A program made the position numbers and the translations under genes. Below, piece after piece: positions 21,301 through 32,000 of a DNA stretch of 64,000 bases. The stretch is from NCBI GenBank assembly GCA_021018815.1, contig JAITYX010000030.1, positions 1,131,001 to 1,195,000 of the forward strand, in the 5' to 3' direction. The DNA comes from Talinum fruticosum (Eukaryota > Streptophyta > Magnoliopsida > Caryophyllales > Talinaceae). How positions within the stretch are numbered: the stretch's first letter is position 1; every line of letters begins with the position of its first letter. The notes beneath the pieces were generated by a model. It worked only from the letters and a program-made list of their open reading frames with translations, ran no database searches and was not told the DNA's origin.

Positions 21301-21969
21301 TTATCTAACACCTTTCTATTTTAATCTCCCTTAAAATGAGGCCCAAATGGAATGAAAAATAGTAACTTTAATTTAATATTAATATTTTAACCTAAATAGT
21401 TTCATAAATTGAGTAGTGAAACAAAGTTTCGAAACTTTCCTTTTGTTTGATGAGACGATAAAAGTTGTAAAGATTCGAGATTAAAATTTTTTGAATCAAA
21501 GATATTATTTAAAATTGACAAAATATTTTAACTTTATGTTAATTTTTTTAAGTTGTACAATAAATGAAACTAACAAAATTCAAATCTGAAAAATATTAAA
21601 TAGACAAATAATATCATATTTAAATTAAAAATTAATCGAAAAATTTGATACAATAATTTTATTTCCAGTCGGACAAATTTGAAAAATCAGATTGGGCAAA
21701 CCTTTGTTTGTATTAACACTTTGCCACGTGCGCTAACAGCGTCAGTAACACGGTGGACCGTCTTCCACCGTATGCCCCCTCCCTCCACATGGGAAAGGGA
21801 ACCGCCCTCTCTCTCTCTCTCTCTCTTTCTCACTGTGTCAATCGCCATTTACAAATACAGCCCGTCGCCCATTCTTCTTCTCCATCGCCTTCCGGATCCA
21901 CGCTCTCCCTCTATTCCACTCCCCATCGCCATCTCTCTCGTTCTGTCTCTCTCTTTCTCTCTCTAGAGA
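18334..21969. other. Intergenic region between KNAT7 and UER1
   Basis: AT-rich and without recognisable exons. It holds the KNAT7 3' UTR (a 13-base A run near 18350), a GC-richer patch with several GGGCC/GGCCCA motifs near 18990-19110, a TGATCCGGATCA palindrome near 19249, a 22-base direct repeat, and a 22-base A tract at 20861-20882. The last ~200 bases are CT-rich and look like the UER1 leader. Confidence 0.6.
20029..20078. repeat. 22-bp direct repeat, period 28
   Basis: The sequence ATTTTGAGGCACTCCAGC plus TACC occurs at 20029-20050 and again, unchanged, at 20057-20078. It looks like a small local duplication. Confidence 0.9.
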
Positions 21970-24900
21970 ATGGGATTCGAAGGCAACGGTGCCAGCAAGG
22001 GCCTGAAGTTCCTAATCTACGGGCGCACCGGATGGATCGGCGGGGTTTTGGGTCGCCTGTGTGAGTCTCAGGGCATCCCCTACGAGTACGGCTCCGGTCG
22101 CCTCGAGAACCGCTCCTCCATTGAAGCCGACATCGCCGCCGTCTCCCCCACCCACGTCTTCAACGCCGCCGGCGTCACCGGCCGACCCAATGTCGACTGG
22201 TGCGAAAGCCACAAGGTCGAGACCATCCGCACCAACGTCGCCGGAACCCTTACCCTCGCCGACGTTTGCCGCGAGAAGGGCCTCATTGTCATCAATTATG
22301 CCACTGGGTGTATTTTCGAGTACGATAAGGATCACCCTGAGGGCTCTGGGATCGGATTCAAGGAGGAGGATACCCCCAATTTTGTCGGATCTTTCTACTC
22401 CAAGACCAAGGCTATGGTGAGCCAATCTTTAAGCTTGGTTTAATTTAATTAAATAACCCCGAATCTTTTTTTATCATTTCTTTAACTATGGATGATACAC
22501 ACACACGATATGATATTATATGACATTTTATAGCAAGATTCAATTTGTGCTTTGTCTAGCTATATAAGATCTAATGTGGGTTTTGATTGATTTTAAGCAT
22601 TGTGCTGAATGTGCTTAATGTGGTCTATGTGAGCTTTGAGTTTGTGGTAGTCTGAATTTGAAATGTGGTTCATTGTTCATTGTCCATTGAAGTTGATCAT
22701 ATAGGATGAGGATGTGTCCTGATTGACATTGAGGATAAGCTTTAACAATGAATCTACTGGGATTCAATGAGAATGTCGGTGCCCGAATGAGATAAGAATA
22801 TGATGGATGCTCTGATACAGTGTTCCTTGCTTGATGCTTGAAGCACAAATGCAATCAACCAAGATTGTATTTTGCAAATGTGGATCTGTTAGGTAAGGAT
22901 CATGCATCATTGGTGGTGGATCCGTTGACTTTGGAGATGTGGTTAGGTCCTATCCGATCCCATTTCCTGAAACTCTTTACTTTTGGCTTTGAAAACACAT
23001 TACAGCAGTAGTAAGTACTAGGAAGTAGGATGAACAAGCGTTGTTTAGGGATCTGCGACTGTTGGATTGGATGAGATCATTGGTCTAGATGTAATATGTA
23101 TGAGCTTGTCAGATCTGTTGTTGTTGCCCTTATAGGGATGCTGTGTTTGCAGATATGTCAGTGATATCATTGCTTCAGCAAGTGAAATTGTGTTTGGTAT
23201 TTGAGATATAGAGAATGAAGGCAAAGGGTCCAAGTACTAACATGGGAATCTTATTTGCTTTTATAGAGTTGGCATTTCTGTTTGGTATATTATTTTGCTT
23301 TATTAGACGTACCTGAAAACTTTATTGGCATGACTTGACTGAGAGCTGAATTTGCAAGTTTTTTTTTTTTTCTTTTTTTCCTGGTGGGGGTGGGGGCGTG
23401 TGTGAGGGTAAGCATTATTTGAGATAAATTTCTGAAATTCTCTGGTAGTAGTGTCTTACAGTTTGATATTGTTCTTATATTCATTATTGGAAGAAAAGTC
23501 CGTTCATGTTTCCATCCATTTTCGGTTGAGCTAGCAAATTGGGTATTGGAGACTTTGGAGTTGGTTCAAGGTCAGATAAATTGTGGCCGGGTGGAAATGT
23601 ATAATAAGTTAATTTGATTTTTTGGTTAGATTAGGAGTTGCTCTGGCTAAGATTGTTTTAGGCTCTAGTCAAAGTCAAATCTACTCTCAATTTGTTTCCA
23701 ATCTCGTTAAGAGAAATGCGATCTGTAGCCGAGAGAATTTTAAGGTTGGTGATTGTTACCTTTATTGGCATGTGGGGTGTCATCAATGAGTTGTGACGAA
23801 GGTGGGATCCTCTGCTTGTAGTATAAAAAAAATGGATCGACTGAAGAGCACTAGTCGTATTTCCATGTGACTTGTTGTGATATGTTTTTCTGTATGCTAT
23901 GTGCACTATAGTAGGTTCACAATTACGTCTACTTTCTAGACTTTATCCTAGATGAGTCTTGATGAAGATTGAGGGTAAAAGCTGGTCTATGCAGATTAAA
24001 AGAGTGCCAGGACAAAGAGTTCTTTTTTACCAAATGTATCTGATAAGACTCTCCAAATTGTTTGATTTATTGGGCATGCTTAATCTTCACTCTAGGAGAC
24101 TGTTTAGGAAGTAGTTGAACCTGTTAGAGGTTTGGAAATTGCTATTAGCATGATGGGCAATCCTCAACCCTTGAGCAGGATTGGTCTTTTGTATCCTGCT
24201 TTTAAAAGCAAAGGGAAATTTAAGATTTAAGATTCAAAGACAAGCGTTTCAAGTAGCTAATAATTGGGTAATTAGTCAAGAGTCAAGGGTTCACTTCGTT
24301 AGAATTCCTTTTAACTACAAAGTAGGTGCATGTGGATTTCAGCTAATTTAGCTGGTAAAATTTTGGAGATCAGTATTGATGTTTACATTTAAATCCCTCT
24401 AGACGTGGACTTTTTTCTTCTTTATACACTATTCAAAGAGAGCATTATTATCTTAATAGTAAAATGGTTTGATAGTATCTTGGGTTGCATTCCCAATAGA
24501 ATCGGTCTATAGAGCATTGTTGACTAATAAAATTGTTGAGTTGACTTGATTATTGTTTCTTTATAAACATTGTCCACAAGCCCCGGGCTCAGCTCTGAAG
24601 TTCTACTTCCTTTGTCTTTGGCTGCATGTTCTTGGTCCGTGATCATTATTGATTATAGCTTGTATTGATCTAAGTGCACTTGCTAATGGAATGTGTAGGT
24701 AGAAGAGCTACTTAAGAACTATGAAAATGTGTGCACATTGCGAGTTCGGATGCCAATATCCTCGGATTTATCCAACCCACGAAACTTCATCACCAAGATC
24801 ACCCGCTATGAGAAGGTGGTCAACATTCCAAACTCGATGACAATCTTGGATGAGCTCCTCCCCATCTCCATCGAGATGGCAAAGAGGAACCTTACCGGAA

Positions 24901-25145
24901 TCTATAACTTCACAAACCCTGGGGTCGTCAGCCACAATGAGATTCTAGAGATGTACAGGGAATATGTCGACCCCAACTTCACATGGAAGAACTTCACCTT
25001 GGAGGAGCAGGCCAAGGTGATCATTGCTCCAAGGAGCAACAACGAGCTCGACACCACCAAGTTGAAGAGTGAGTTTCCAGAGCTTTTGCCCATCAAGAAG
25101 TCTCTCATAAAGTATGTGTTTGAGCCAAACAAGAAGACAAACTGA
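21970..25145 (+). CDS. UER1: Bifunctional nucleotide-4-keto-rhamnose 3,5-epimerase/4-reductase (NRS/ER)
   Basis: Converts UDP-(or dTDP-)4-keto-6-deoxyglucose to UDP-(or dTDP-)rhamnose, the last two steps of rhamnose-donor synthesis for pectin and flavonoid glycosides; a cytosolic extended-SDR enzyme. Two exons of 447 bases each (21970-22416, 24699-25145) encode 297 residues, against about 301 in Arabidopsis UER1. The N-terminal Rossmann motif is YGRTGWIGG (about residues 17-25), and the catalytic YSKTK (Tyr143, Lys147) closes exon 1. It lacks the dehydratase domain of the longer RHM proteins, so it is the stand-alone form. The ATG follows a CT-rich leader. The first exon is strikingly GC-rich compared with its surroundings. 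Intact. Confidence 0.96.
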
Positions 25146-27871
25146 GCTTTGGCAACTCTGTAGTTCAGAAATTTTACTTCCCTGTTTTTCATATTGCTGT
25201 ATACCAGATTGGATTGAGTTGAAGGGGGCTTTTCATGATTTAATTTGTGATTTTTAGGCATCATTATTCCTCGTAATCCAGTGTGAATTGTGATTGCTTC
25301 AGTTGTGTACTATTAGATGTATTTCTACTTCTCTCTCCCAGCAGCTTGGGGGAGAGAGAAATATTTTCTTGTATTTGTAACAGATTGGATTCTGAATAAA
25401 ACAGTTGAAGCGAATTTGATTCATGTCATGTGGTTGTTTTGGTCTTCTTCACTTGAGAAAGATTTAATAACTATTATGACATCTATGTACTCAATTTTAT
25501 TAATATTTTAATTCATTATTTTGATTATTGATAGAAAGAAAAATAATGGGTCTCGTTACATCACCACCGCTACCACAACAACCGGTGGTATTAGTAGAGA
25601 GACATACACTGTCGTATCTATATCAAGTAATAGTTGTTAGTGCATTCAAATCCTACACTCTATATCATAGTAGGACGGGGCATCCTCGACTCATACACTG
25701 TCGTATCTATATCAAGTAATAGTTGTTAGTTTCTGAAATACGATGTATTATAGTGACTACAGTATAATTAGTAGAAATTCAAGACACTAATGAACTGGGC
25801 CAGGAGTTGGGCATATTGAAAGAAGCTGGGCCAAGTTATCCAAAGAGATATTAAATGTCACAATATGGGCTCAAGAGTAAAGGACCCACGAAGAAGCCCA
25901 ACATGGCACGGGTGAACCCAGTCAAAAGTGCCCACGTGTGTCGAAATTAACGGTCGAAAATCGAGGTTTGATTGTGGGTTGGATGGTGCAGGTCCCACTC
26001 TAAAGATGGTCCCATTGGTCCACCTGTGTTGTTGATGTGGATCTGCCCATTTCATTAGTGCCGTCTATGGTTTCATCTTGCGCCATTGCTGATGCCAACA
26101 TCACACTTTTTTTTCTTTTTTTTTTTGGTTCTATAAAGTGTGTTTTGTAGTAAATCTATCAAATTACACTTGTCTTTCTCATAAGTTTTATTAATTAAAT
26201 TGTGATTTAATTTTCATAAAGATCTATATTCTATATCAGTATTATTTTTATTAAAGACATATAACTAAAGTGGGAAAAAAGTAATTTTAGTATGTACAAT
26301 AATGATATTTAAATTTCACATTATATAAATCTAACACTTAAATAGGGTACTTTTAAAAATATTACCACAGATTTTCAATATAAATTGCTGATTTTTTTAA
26401 TCTTTAATCTTCCGTTAAATTACATATGAGTTTCTATCATGTTATAAAGGATGTGATTTCATCATCTTTGTACATTTACAAAGTTTAAATTAGAAAATAA
26501 ATTTAAAATAATAAATATTAAACCATCTAAATTACTCGATATTGATATTTTGGATTTGAAATTACGAGCGTGAAGGAGAGAAGAAAAGTAGGGTGTTTTT
26601 TAGCATATAATGACATACACTCACTCACTAAATGTGGGTGAGCCCACACATATATAAAATGCTATGTATACTACTGAAAAGTATTGGGTCCATAATCTAG
26701 AAGAATGTGATTGGGACCCACAACAAGCTGGCCCATAGGCCCACGACAAGGGAAGTGGTGCCCACACGTGCTTCACGGTCCAATAGTGTAGGGCGAATTT
26801 GGGTGGGTTTGCTCCTCTCTAGGGTAGGTGCCCTAAAAGGAGAGACATCCATAGGCTAGGAACCTACATGAGAGAGAATGGTGGGCCTTTTCAAGGGCCC
26901 ACTTTAGGCTAAGTTGATCCACATTTGATGGGTTGGGGTATGGGACCACTGGGCCCATCCCCAACAAACTTTTGCCTAACCTTTACCCCACTTACACGTG
27001 TCCCCAATGTGGTTCAATGTTATTATTTTTTGAAAAAATAATAATAATATGCTTCAATTATTTTATCTAAGTCTATTACTAGTTTTCAACTTTGGCACCT
27101 GGAGGTAGTGATGGGAAGTAGGATGGTTTAGACATTGGTTTTGTTGAGCTAGTCCCCATTTGTCCAACACTAGTGACTTTCATATGTTTTATTCATTAAA
27201 TAGTCGGATCGGTTTAATTCTTATGGACACTAATTTCAATTCGTTACATTTAACAATACTACAACGATCACAATTTGTATTGTGGGTATTGCTTTTCGCA
27301 GAGTCTGAGACAATCTTGATGTAGAAAGTCTTGCTTTTAATAACATTTTTATTAATAGAGAAATCGATTCCAAGAGACTTAATTTAAATACATTCAAAAA
27401 CCCTAATTGAATTGAATTACATCACCAATTTTGTATCATGTTCATCTCGTTGACTCTTCCCTCTTTTTCATATATACTTGAAGTGTTACAATGGACCGAC
27501 CTTCACCGAACAAAATGAGAGAGGAAATACGTAATGAGGCAATCTTCATTGATCCTAGTGATTGGGTTAATGAAGAGGAAGGTCTTGAAAGTTTATAATG
27601 ACAAAAACTCATGCTAGTGATTACATAACATCCTATACAAAATGGGGGAAAATATAATTAAAATTAATAACGATAAATAAATCTTGGGATTAAAAATTAA
27701 AATCCAAGTTTATTTTCATAGGTACAATTAAACAAAAGGGGAAAAAACTTTTGTTTACAATTACAGAGAGAAGAGGGGGAAACCAGCAAATTATTGGCCA
27801 TCAATGGCGATGAAATTACACTTAATTACCCACTTAATTCCCCTAATTGTAATTAACAAATCATAATCCAG
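25146..27871. other. Region between the convergent UER1 and TCP 3' ends
   Basis: No gene was found. An AATAAA near 25395 may serve UER1 polyadenylation. The region holds a 39-bp direct repeat (25603-25730) and two GC-richer blocks (about 25860-26050 and 26690-27000) rich in GGGCC/GGCCCA words. Three perfect GGNCCCAC sites (class I TCP consensus) lie at 25882, 26714 and 26895. The remainder is AT-rich. Confidence 0.6.
25603..25730. repeat. 39-bp perfect direct repeat, 89-bp spacing
   Basis: The sequence beginning CATACACTGTCGTATCTATA and ending TAGTTGTTAGT occurs at 25603-25641 and again at 25692-25730 without a mismatch. No coding role is apparent. Confidence 0.92.
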
Positions 27872-28678
27872 TCAGTTATTGAAATTAAGGCTTAATTCAT
27901 TTAAACCCACTATTTCTCTCTCTCTCTTTTGTGACGGCCCAGAACGATCATCGAGCAGCTGCAATTCCTTCTTCTCATTACTACTTTGCCCGACATTCGT
28001 CGCCGGAGCAATCACCGCCGTCGGAAAATTGAACACTGGCGATACCGTCAACACCTGCCCTGTTGTCGTTGCCGGGTGAATCATCCAGAAAGCTCCGGCG
28101 GGGCCGTTTGTGGGTATGGCCCACATGGGTACTAGAGCCGCCGCCGTGGGAGCCACCGGAGCGATGGACGAGGAGAGAGAAACGCCGCTGTGTGGCCCCT
28201 CCACCGATTGCTTTCGGCGCTTGGTTTCAGGGGTGACAGTAGAAGTAAGAGGAGATGAGGTCGTAGTGAGAGAAGATGACGTCGTAGTGGGAACTTTGAG
28301 GGTGCCCGCGACGGAGACGGCGATGGCAGGAACGGTTCCGGAGCCGGTGGCCTGAATGATCGCTGGCTCGGCGTGTTCGAGGAGCCATCGCACGGTTTCA
28401 CCGTCGGATTTGTGGCCAAGCTCACGCGTGAGCTGGAAGATCCTGGCCGCACACGTGGCAGGGATCCTTATCCTACGGCCACGGCCTTCCACCTTTGTGT
28501 GCCGGTCCTTATTGCCGGAGCTTGACCGCTTACCGGATGCGCTGGTCGCCGGCGGAGCCCAACCAACCGGCGGTGGGTTGGGCTTGTGGTCCGGTTCTAT
28601 GGGCTCGGCCTTGAAAAGTGGTTGGGCCTTGGGTTGGGCCCGTGGTTCGTCTTGCTCGGCCTCATGGAATGTAGCCAT
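27872..28678 (-). CDS. Class I TCP transcription factor (TCP9/TCP19-like), intronless
   Basis: 268-residue nuclear DNA-binding protein. The basic helix-loop-helix TCP domain spans about residues 57-115: [17 protein letters not shown] basic region, then [20 protein letters not shown]. The shortened basic region and [12 protein letters not shown] signature are class I (PCF) features. The segment after the domain ([20 protein letters not shown]) matches the TCP9/TCP19 group better than TCP20 or TCP6/11. Cys76 is the conserved class I cysteine reported to make DNA binding redox-sensitive. A Pro-rich N-terminus and Ser/Thr-rich C-terminal half follow the usual pattern. Class I TCPs bind GGNCCCAC-type sites and generally promote cell proliferation and growth genes. 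The start is the first ATG after a CT-rich leader; the frame is intact. Confidence 0.94.
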   Translation of the reverse strand: MATFHEAEQDEPRAQPKAQPLFKAEPIEPDHKPNPPPVGWAPPATSASGKRSSSGNKDRHTKVEGRGRRIRIPATCAARIFQLTRELGHKSDGETVRWLLEHAEPAIIQATGSGTVPAIAVSVAGTLKVPTTTSSSLTTTSSPLTSTVTPETKRRKQSVEGPHSGVSLSSSIAPVAPTAAALVPMWAIPTNGPAGAFWMIHPATTTGQVLTVSPVFNFPTAVIAPATNVGQSSNEKKELQLLDDRSGPSQKREREIVGLNELSLNFNN

Positions 28679-28898
28679 CTCTCTCTCTATATCTCTCTAT
28701 GTTTTTTGGGATGAGTAGTGGGAAGGGAGCTCAGAGAGAGGGAAGTGTAATTTATGGAGTGTGGGGGAGATCACGTACGTCTCACTTGCAGCTGGGTTTC
28801 GGCCTTTTTGTCTACTTTTTCTTTTTTCATTTTCAATTGTGATTCTCATATATACTTGAAGAATTATAGACAACAAATGTATTAATCATATTTTCTTT

Positions 28899-29049
28899 TA
28901 ATAAAAAAACGAGTCAATTGTCTCATGAAAAATTAGTGGTTCTTAGTTAACGTTTCTCTAAGATTATTCAAAAGCATTCGTTAATTATAATATCAAATTG
29001 TATAGGGATAGTACGTATCGAATCTTTGTCACAAGGTACGATCTCACTT
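28899..29049. repeat. Left ~150-bp direct repeat flanking the tandem array
   Basis: This block (key shared words GCATTCGTTAATTATAATAT, AAATTGTATAGGGATA, GATCTCACTT) recurs in the same orientation at 34693-34845, roughly 80% alike by eye. It ends about 17 bases before array-type sequence begins. Confidence 0.85.
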
Positions 29050-29066
29050 TGATTTTGAATCTTATA

Positions 29067-32000
29067 ATGTGATCTTAAAGCGAGTAAGAATGAGCAATAT
29101 TTAGGTGTTTTATTTGAGTGTTTTTTAGTGTACAATGATTTGAAAATGATCTATAATGAACCTTAAATAGCCAAGAATTTCTTGAACTGTCAATAGGTTT
29201 GTTGAAATATTATTTGACAACTTTTCGAAAATTTCCCAAAAATTGCAAAAACTCGTGAATAATAGCCTTTATTTTTGGGACTTGGAAGCACTTAACCACT
29301 ATGCCTCCGAGACCCCTTACGAAGTTAACATTATTATATTTATGAATTTAAATAATCTTGATAATTACTACATATGACATTGCTATTGTCTTTTTTATCA
29401 TAGAAGGTTATCCAAAGCAGCCAAGAATAAATAAGATTTGGGTGTTTTATTTCAAGTATTTTGGTGGTGTACAATGCTCGCTGAAATGATATAGAATGGA
29501 CCTTAAATAGGCAAGAACCTCTTGAATTGTCGGTAGCTTTATTAAAATACTATTTCACAACTTTTTAAAAATTATCCAAAAATTAAACTATTCTAAATAG
29601 CCTTCATTTTTGGGTCTTCGAAGCACTTTACCACTATTCATCCGAAAGCTCTTTGGAAGTTCAAAGTATTATCTTTATGAATTTAGATAATCTTGATAAT
29701 TACTACTTATGACATTGCTATTGTCTTTTTGACTTTAGAAGTTGATCGGAAAGTAGAAAAAAATGCGTAAGATTTGGGTGTTTTATTTGAGTGTTTTTCT
29801 CATGTACAATACTCTTGAATGATGTAGAATGGGTCTTAAATAACCAATAACCTTTTGAATTATCAGTAGGTTTGTTAAAATATTTTTTGACAAGTTTCGA
29901 AAATTTCCCAGAAAGTGCAAAAAATCATGGATAATAGCCTTCATTTTTGGGTGTAGGAATCACTTTATCACTATTCCTCCGAAATTCATTGGAAAGTTCA
30001 CAGTATTATCTTTATGAATTTAAATGATCTTGATAGTTACTACTTATGATTATGACATTGTCATTTTCTTTTTGATTTTAGATGATCTTGATAGTCACTA
30101 TCTATGACATTATAATTGTCTTTTTTATTTTATAAGTTGATAAGAAAGCAAGAAAAAAGAGCAAAATTTTGGTGTTTTATTTGAGTGTTTTTCTCGTGTA
30201 CAATACTCTTGAAATGATGTAGACTGAGCCTTAAATAGCCAATAATTTCTTGAATTCTCAGCAACTTTGTTAATATATTATCTCGACGACTTTCCGAAAA
30301 TTTTTCAAAAATTGCAAAAAAACCGTGGATAATAGCCTTTATTTTTGGGTCTTGAAAGCACTTGACCACTATGCCTCCGAAATCCTTTTGAAAGGTCACA
30401 GTATTTTCTTTATGAATTTACATGATCTTGATGATTTCTATTTATAATATTGCTATTATCTTTTGGAACTTAGAAGGTGATCCCAAAGGAGCCAAGAAAT
30501 GAGCAAGGTTTGAGTGTTCTATTTCAACGTTTTGGTGGCATACAATTTTGCTTAATGATCTAGAATGGGCCTTAAATAGTCAAGAACCTTTTGAATTGTT
30601 AATAGGTTTGTTAAAATATTATTTGACAACTTTCGAGAAAATTTCCAAGAAATTGCAAAAAATCATGGATAATAGCCTTTATTTTTTGGTCTTCAAAGCA
30701 CTTTACCACCATTCCTCTGAAACCCCTTGGAAAGTTCACAATATTATATTTATAAATCTAGATAATGTTAATAATTACTACTTATGACATTACATTTTTT
30801 TCCGATCTTAGAAGGTAATTCCAAAACAAGTCAAGAATGAGCATGATCCGTGTGTTTTATTTTAGTGTTTTTATGGTGTACGAGTGCTCTTGATATGATT
30901 TGAAATGGGCCTTAAATAGCCAAGAACCTATTGAATTCTCAGTGTGTTTGTTAAGATATTATTTAACAACATTATGAAAATTTCTCCGAAATTGCAAAAA
31001 AATAGTGGATAGCCTTCATTTTTGGGTCTTGGAAACATTTGACCACTATGCCTCCGAAAACCTTTGGGAAGTTTACAGTATTATCTTAATATTGATAATT
31101 ACTACTTATGATATTGCTATTGTCTTTTTGATCTTATAAGGTAATACCAAAATAGCCAATAATGAGCAAGATTGAGTTTTTCATTTGAGTGTTTTTCAAG
31201 AGTAAAATGCTCTTCAAATGATATAAAATATGCCTTAAATAGCCAAGAATATCTTGAAATGTCAATAGGTTTGTTAAGATATTATTTGACAACTTTTGAA
31301 AATTTTTCATAAATTGCAAAAAATCGTTGATAATAACCTTCGTTTTTGGGTCTTGGAAGCACTTGACCACTATGCCTCTTAAATCCCTTGGAAAATTCAC
31401 ATTATTCTTTTTATGAATTTACATGATCTTGATGATTTCTATTTATGACATTGCTTTTACCTTTTGGATCTTAGAAGGTGATCCCAAAGCAACCAAGAAT
31501 AAGTAAGATTTAAGTGTTTTATTTAGTGTTTTCAGTCGTGTACAATTATGCTGAAATAATCTAAAATGAGCCTTAAATAGCCAATAACCTTTTGAATTAT
31601 CAATAGATTTGATAAAATATTATTTGTGAACTTTAACAAAATTTATCGAAATTGAAAAAATAATAGATAATAGCCTTCATTTTTTTGGTCTTCGAAACAC
31701 TTGACCACTATGCCTCTGGAACCCCTTGAGAAACTCACAGTATTCTCTATATGAACTTACATGATCTTCATGATTTTTATTTATGACATTGCTATTCTCT
31801 TTTGGACCTTAGAAGGTGATCCGAAAGCGATCAAGAATGAGCAAGATTTGAGTGTTTTATTTTAGTATTTTTCTCGGTGTGCAATCCATTTGAAATGATA
31901 TTGAATGGGTTTTAAATATCCAAGAACTCTTGAATTGTCAATAGTTTTGTTAAGATATTATCCGACAACTTTTCGAAAATTTTGCAAAAAATGTAAAAAC

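Noticed and set aside
22012..22425. 137-codon minus-strand frame and other long frames over UER1 exon 1
   Set aside because: Antisense and shifted shadows of a GC-rich coding exon; only the UER1 frame matches a known family.
28110..28718. Plus-strand frames opposite the TCP gene
   Set aside because: Antisense shadows of GC-rich TCP coding sequence, with no known similarity.
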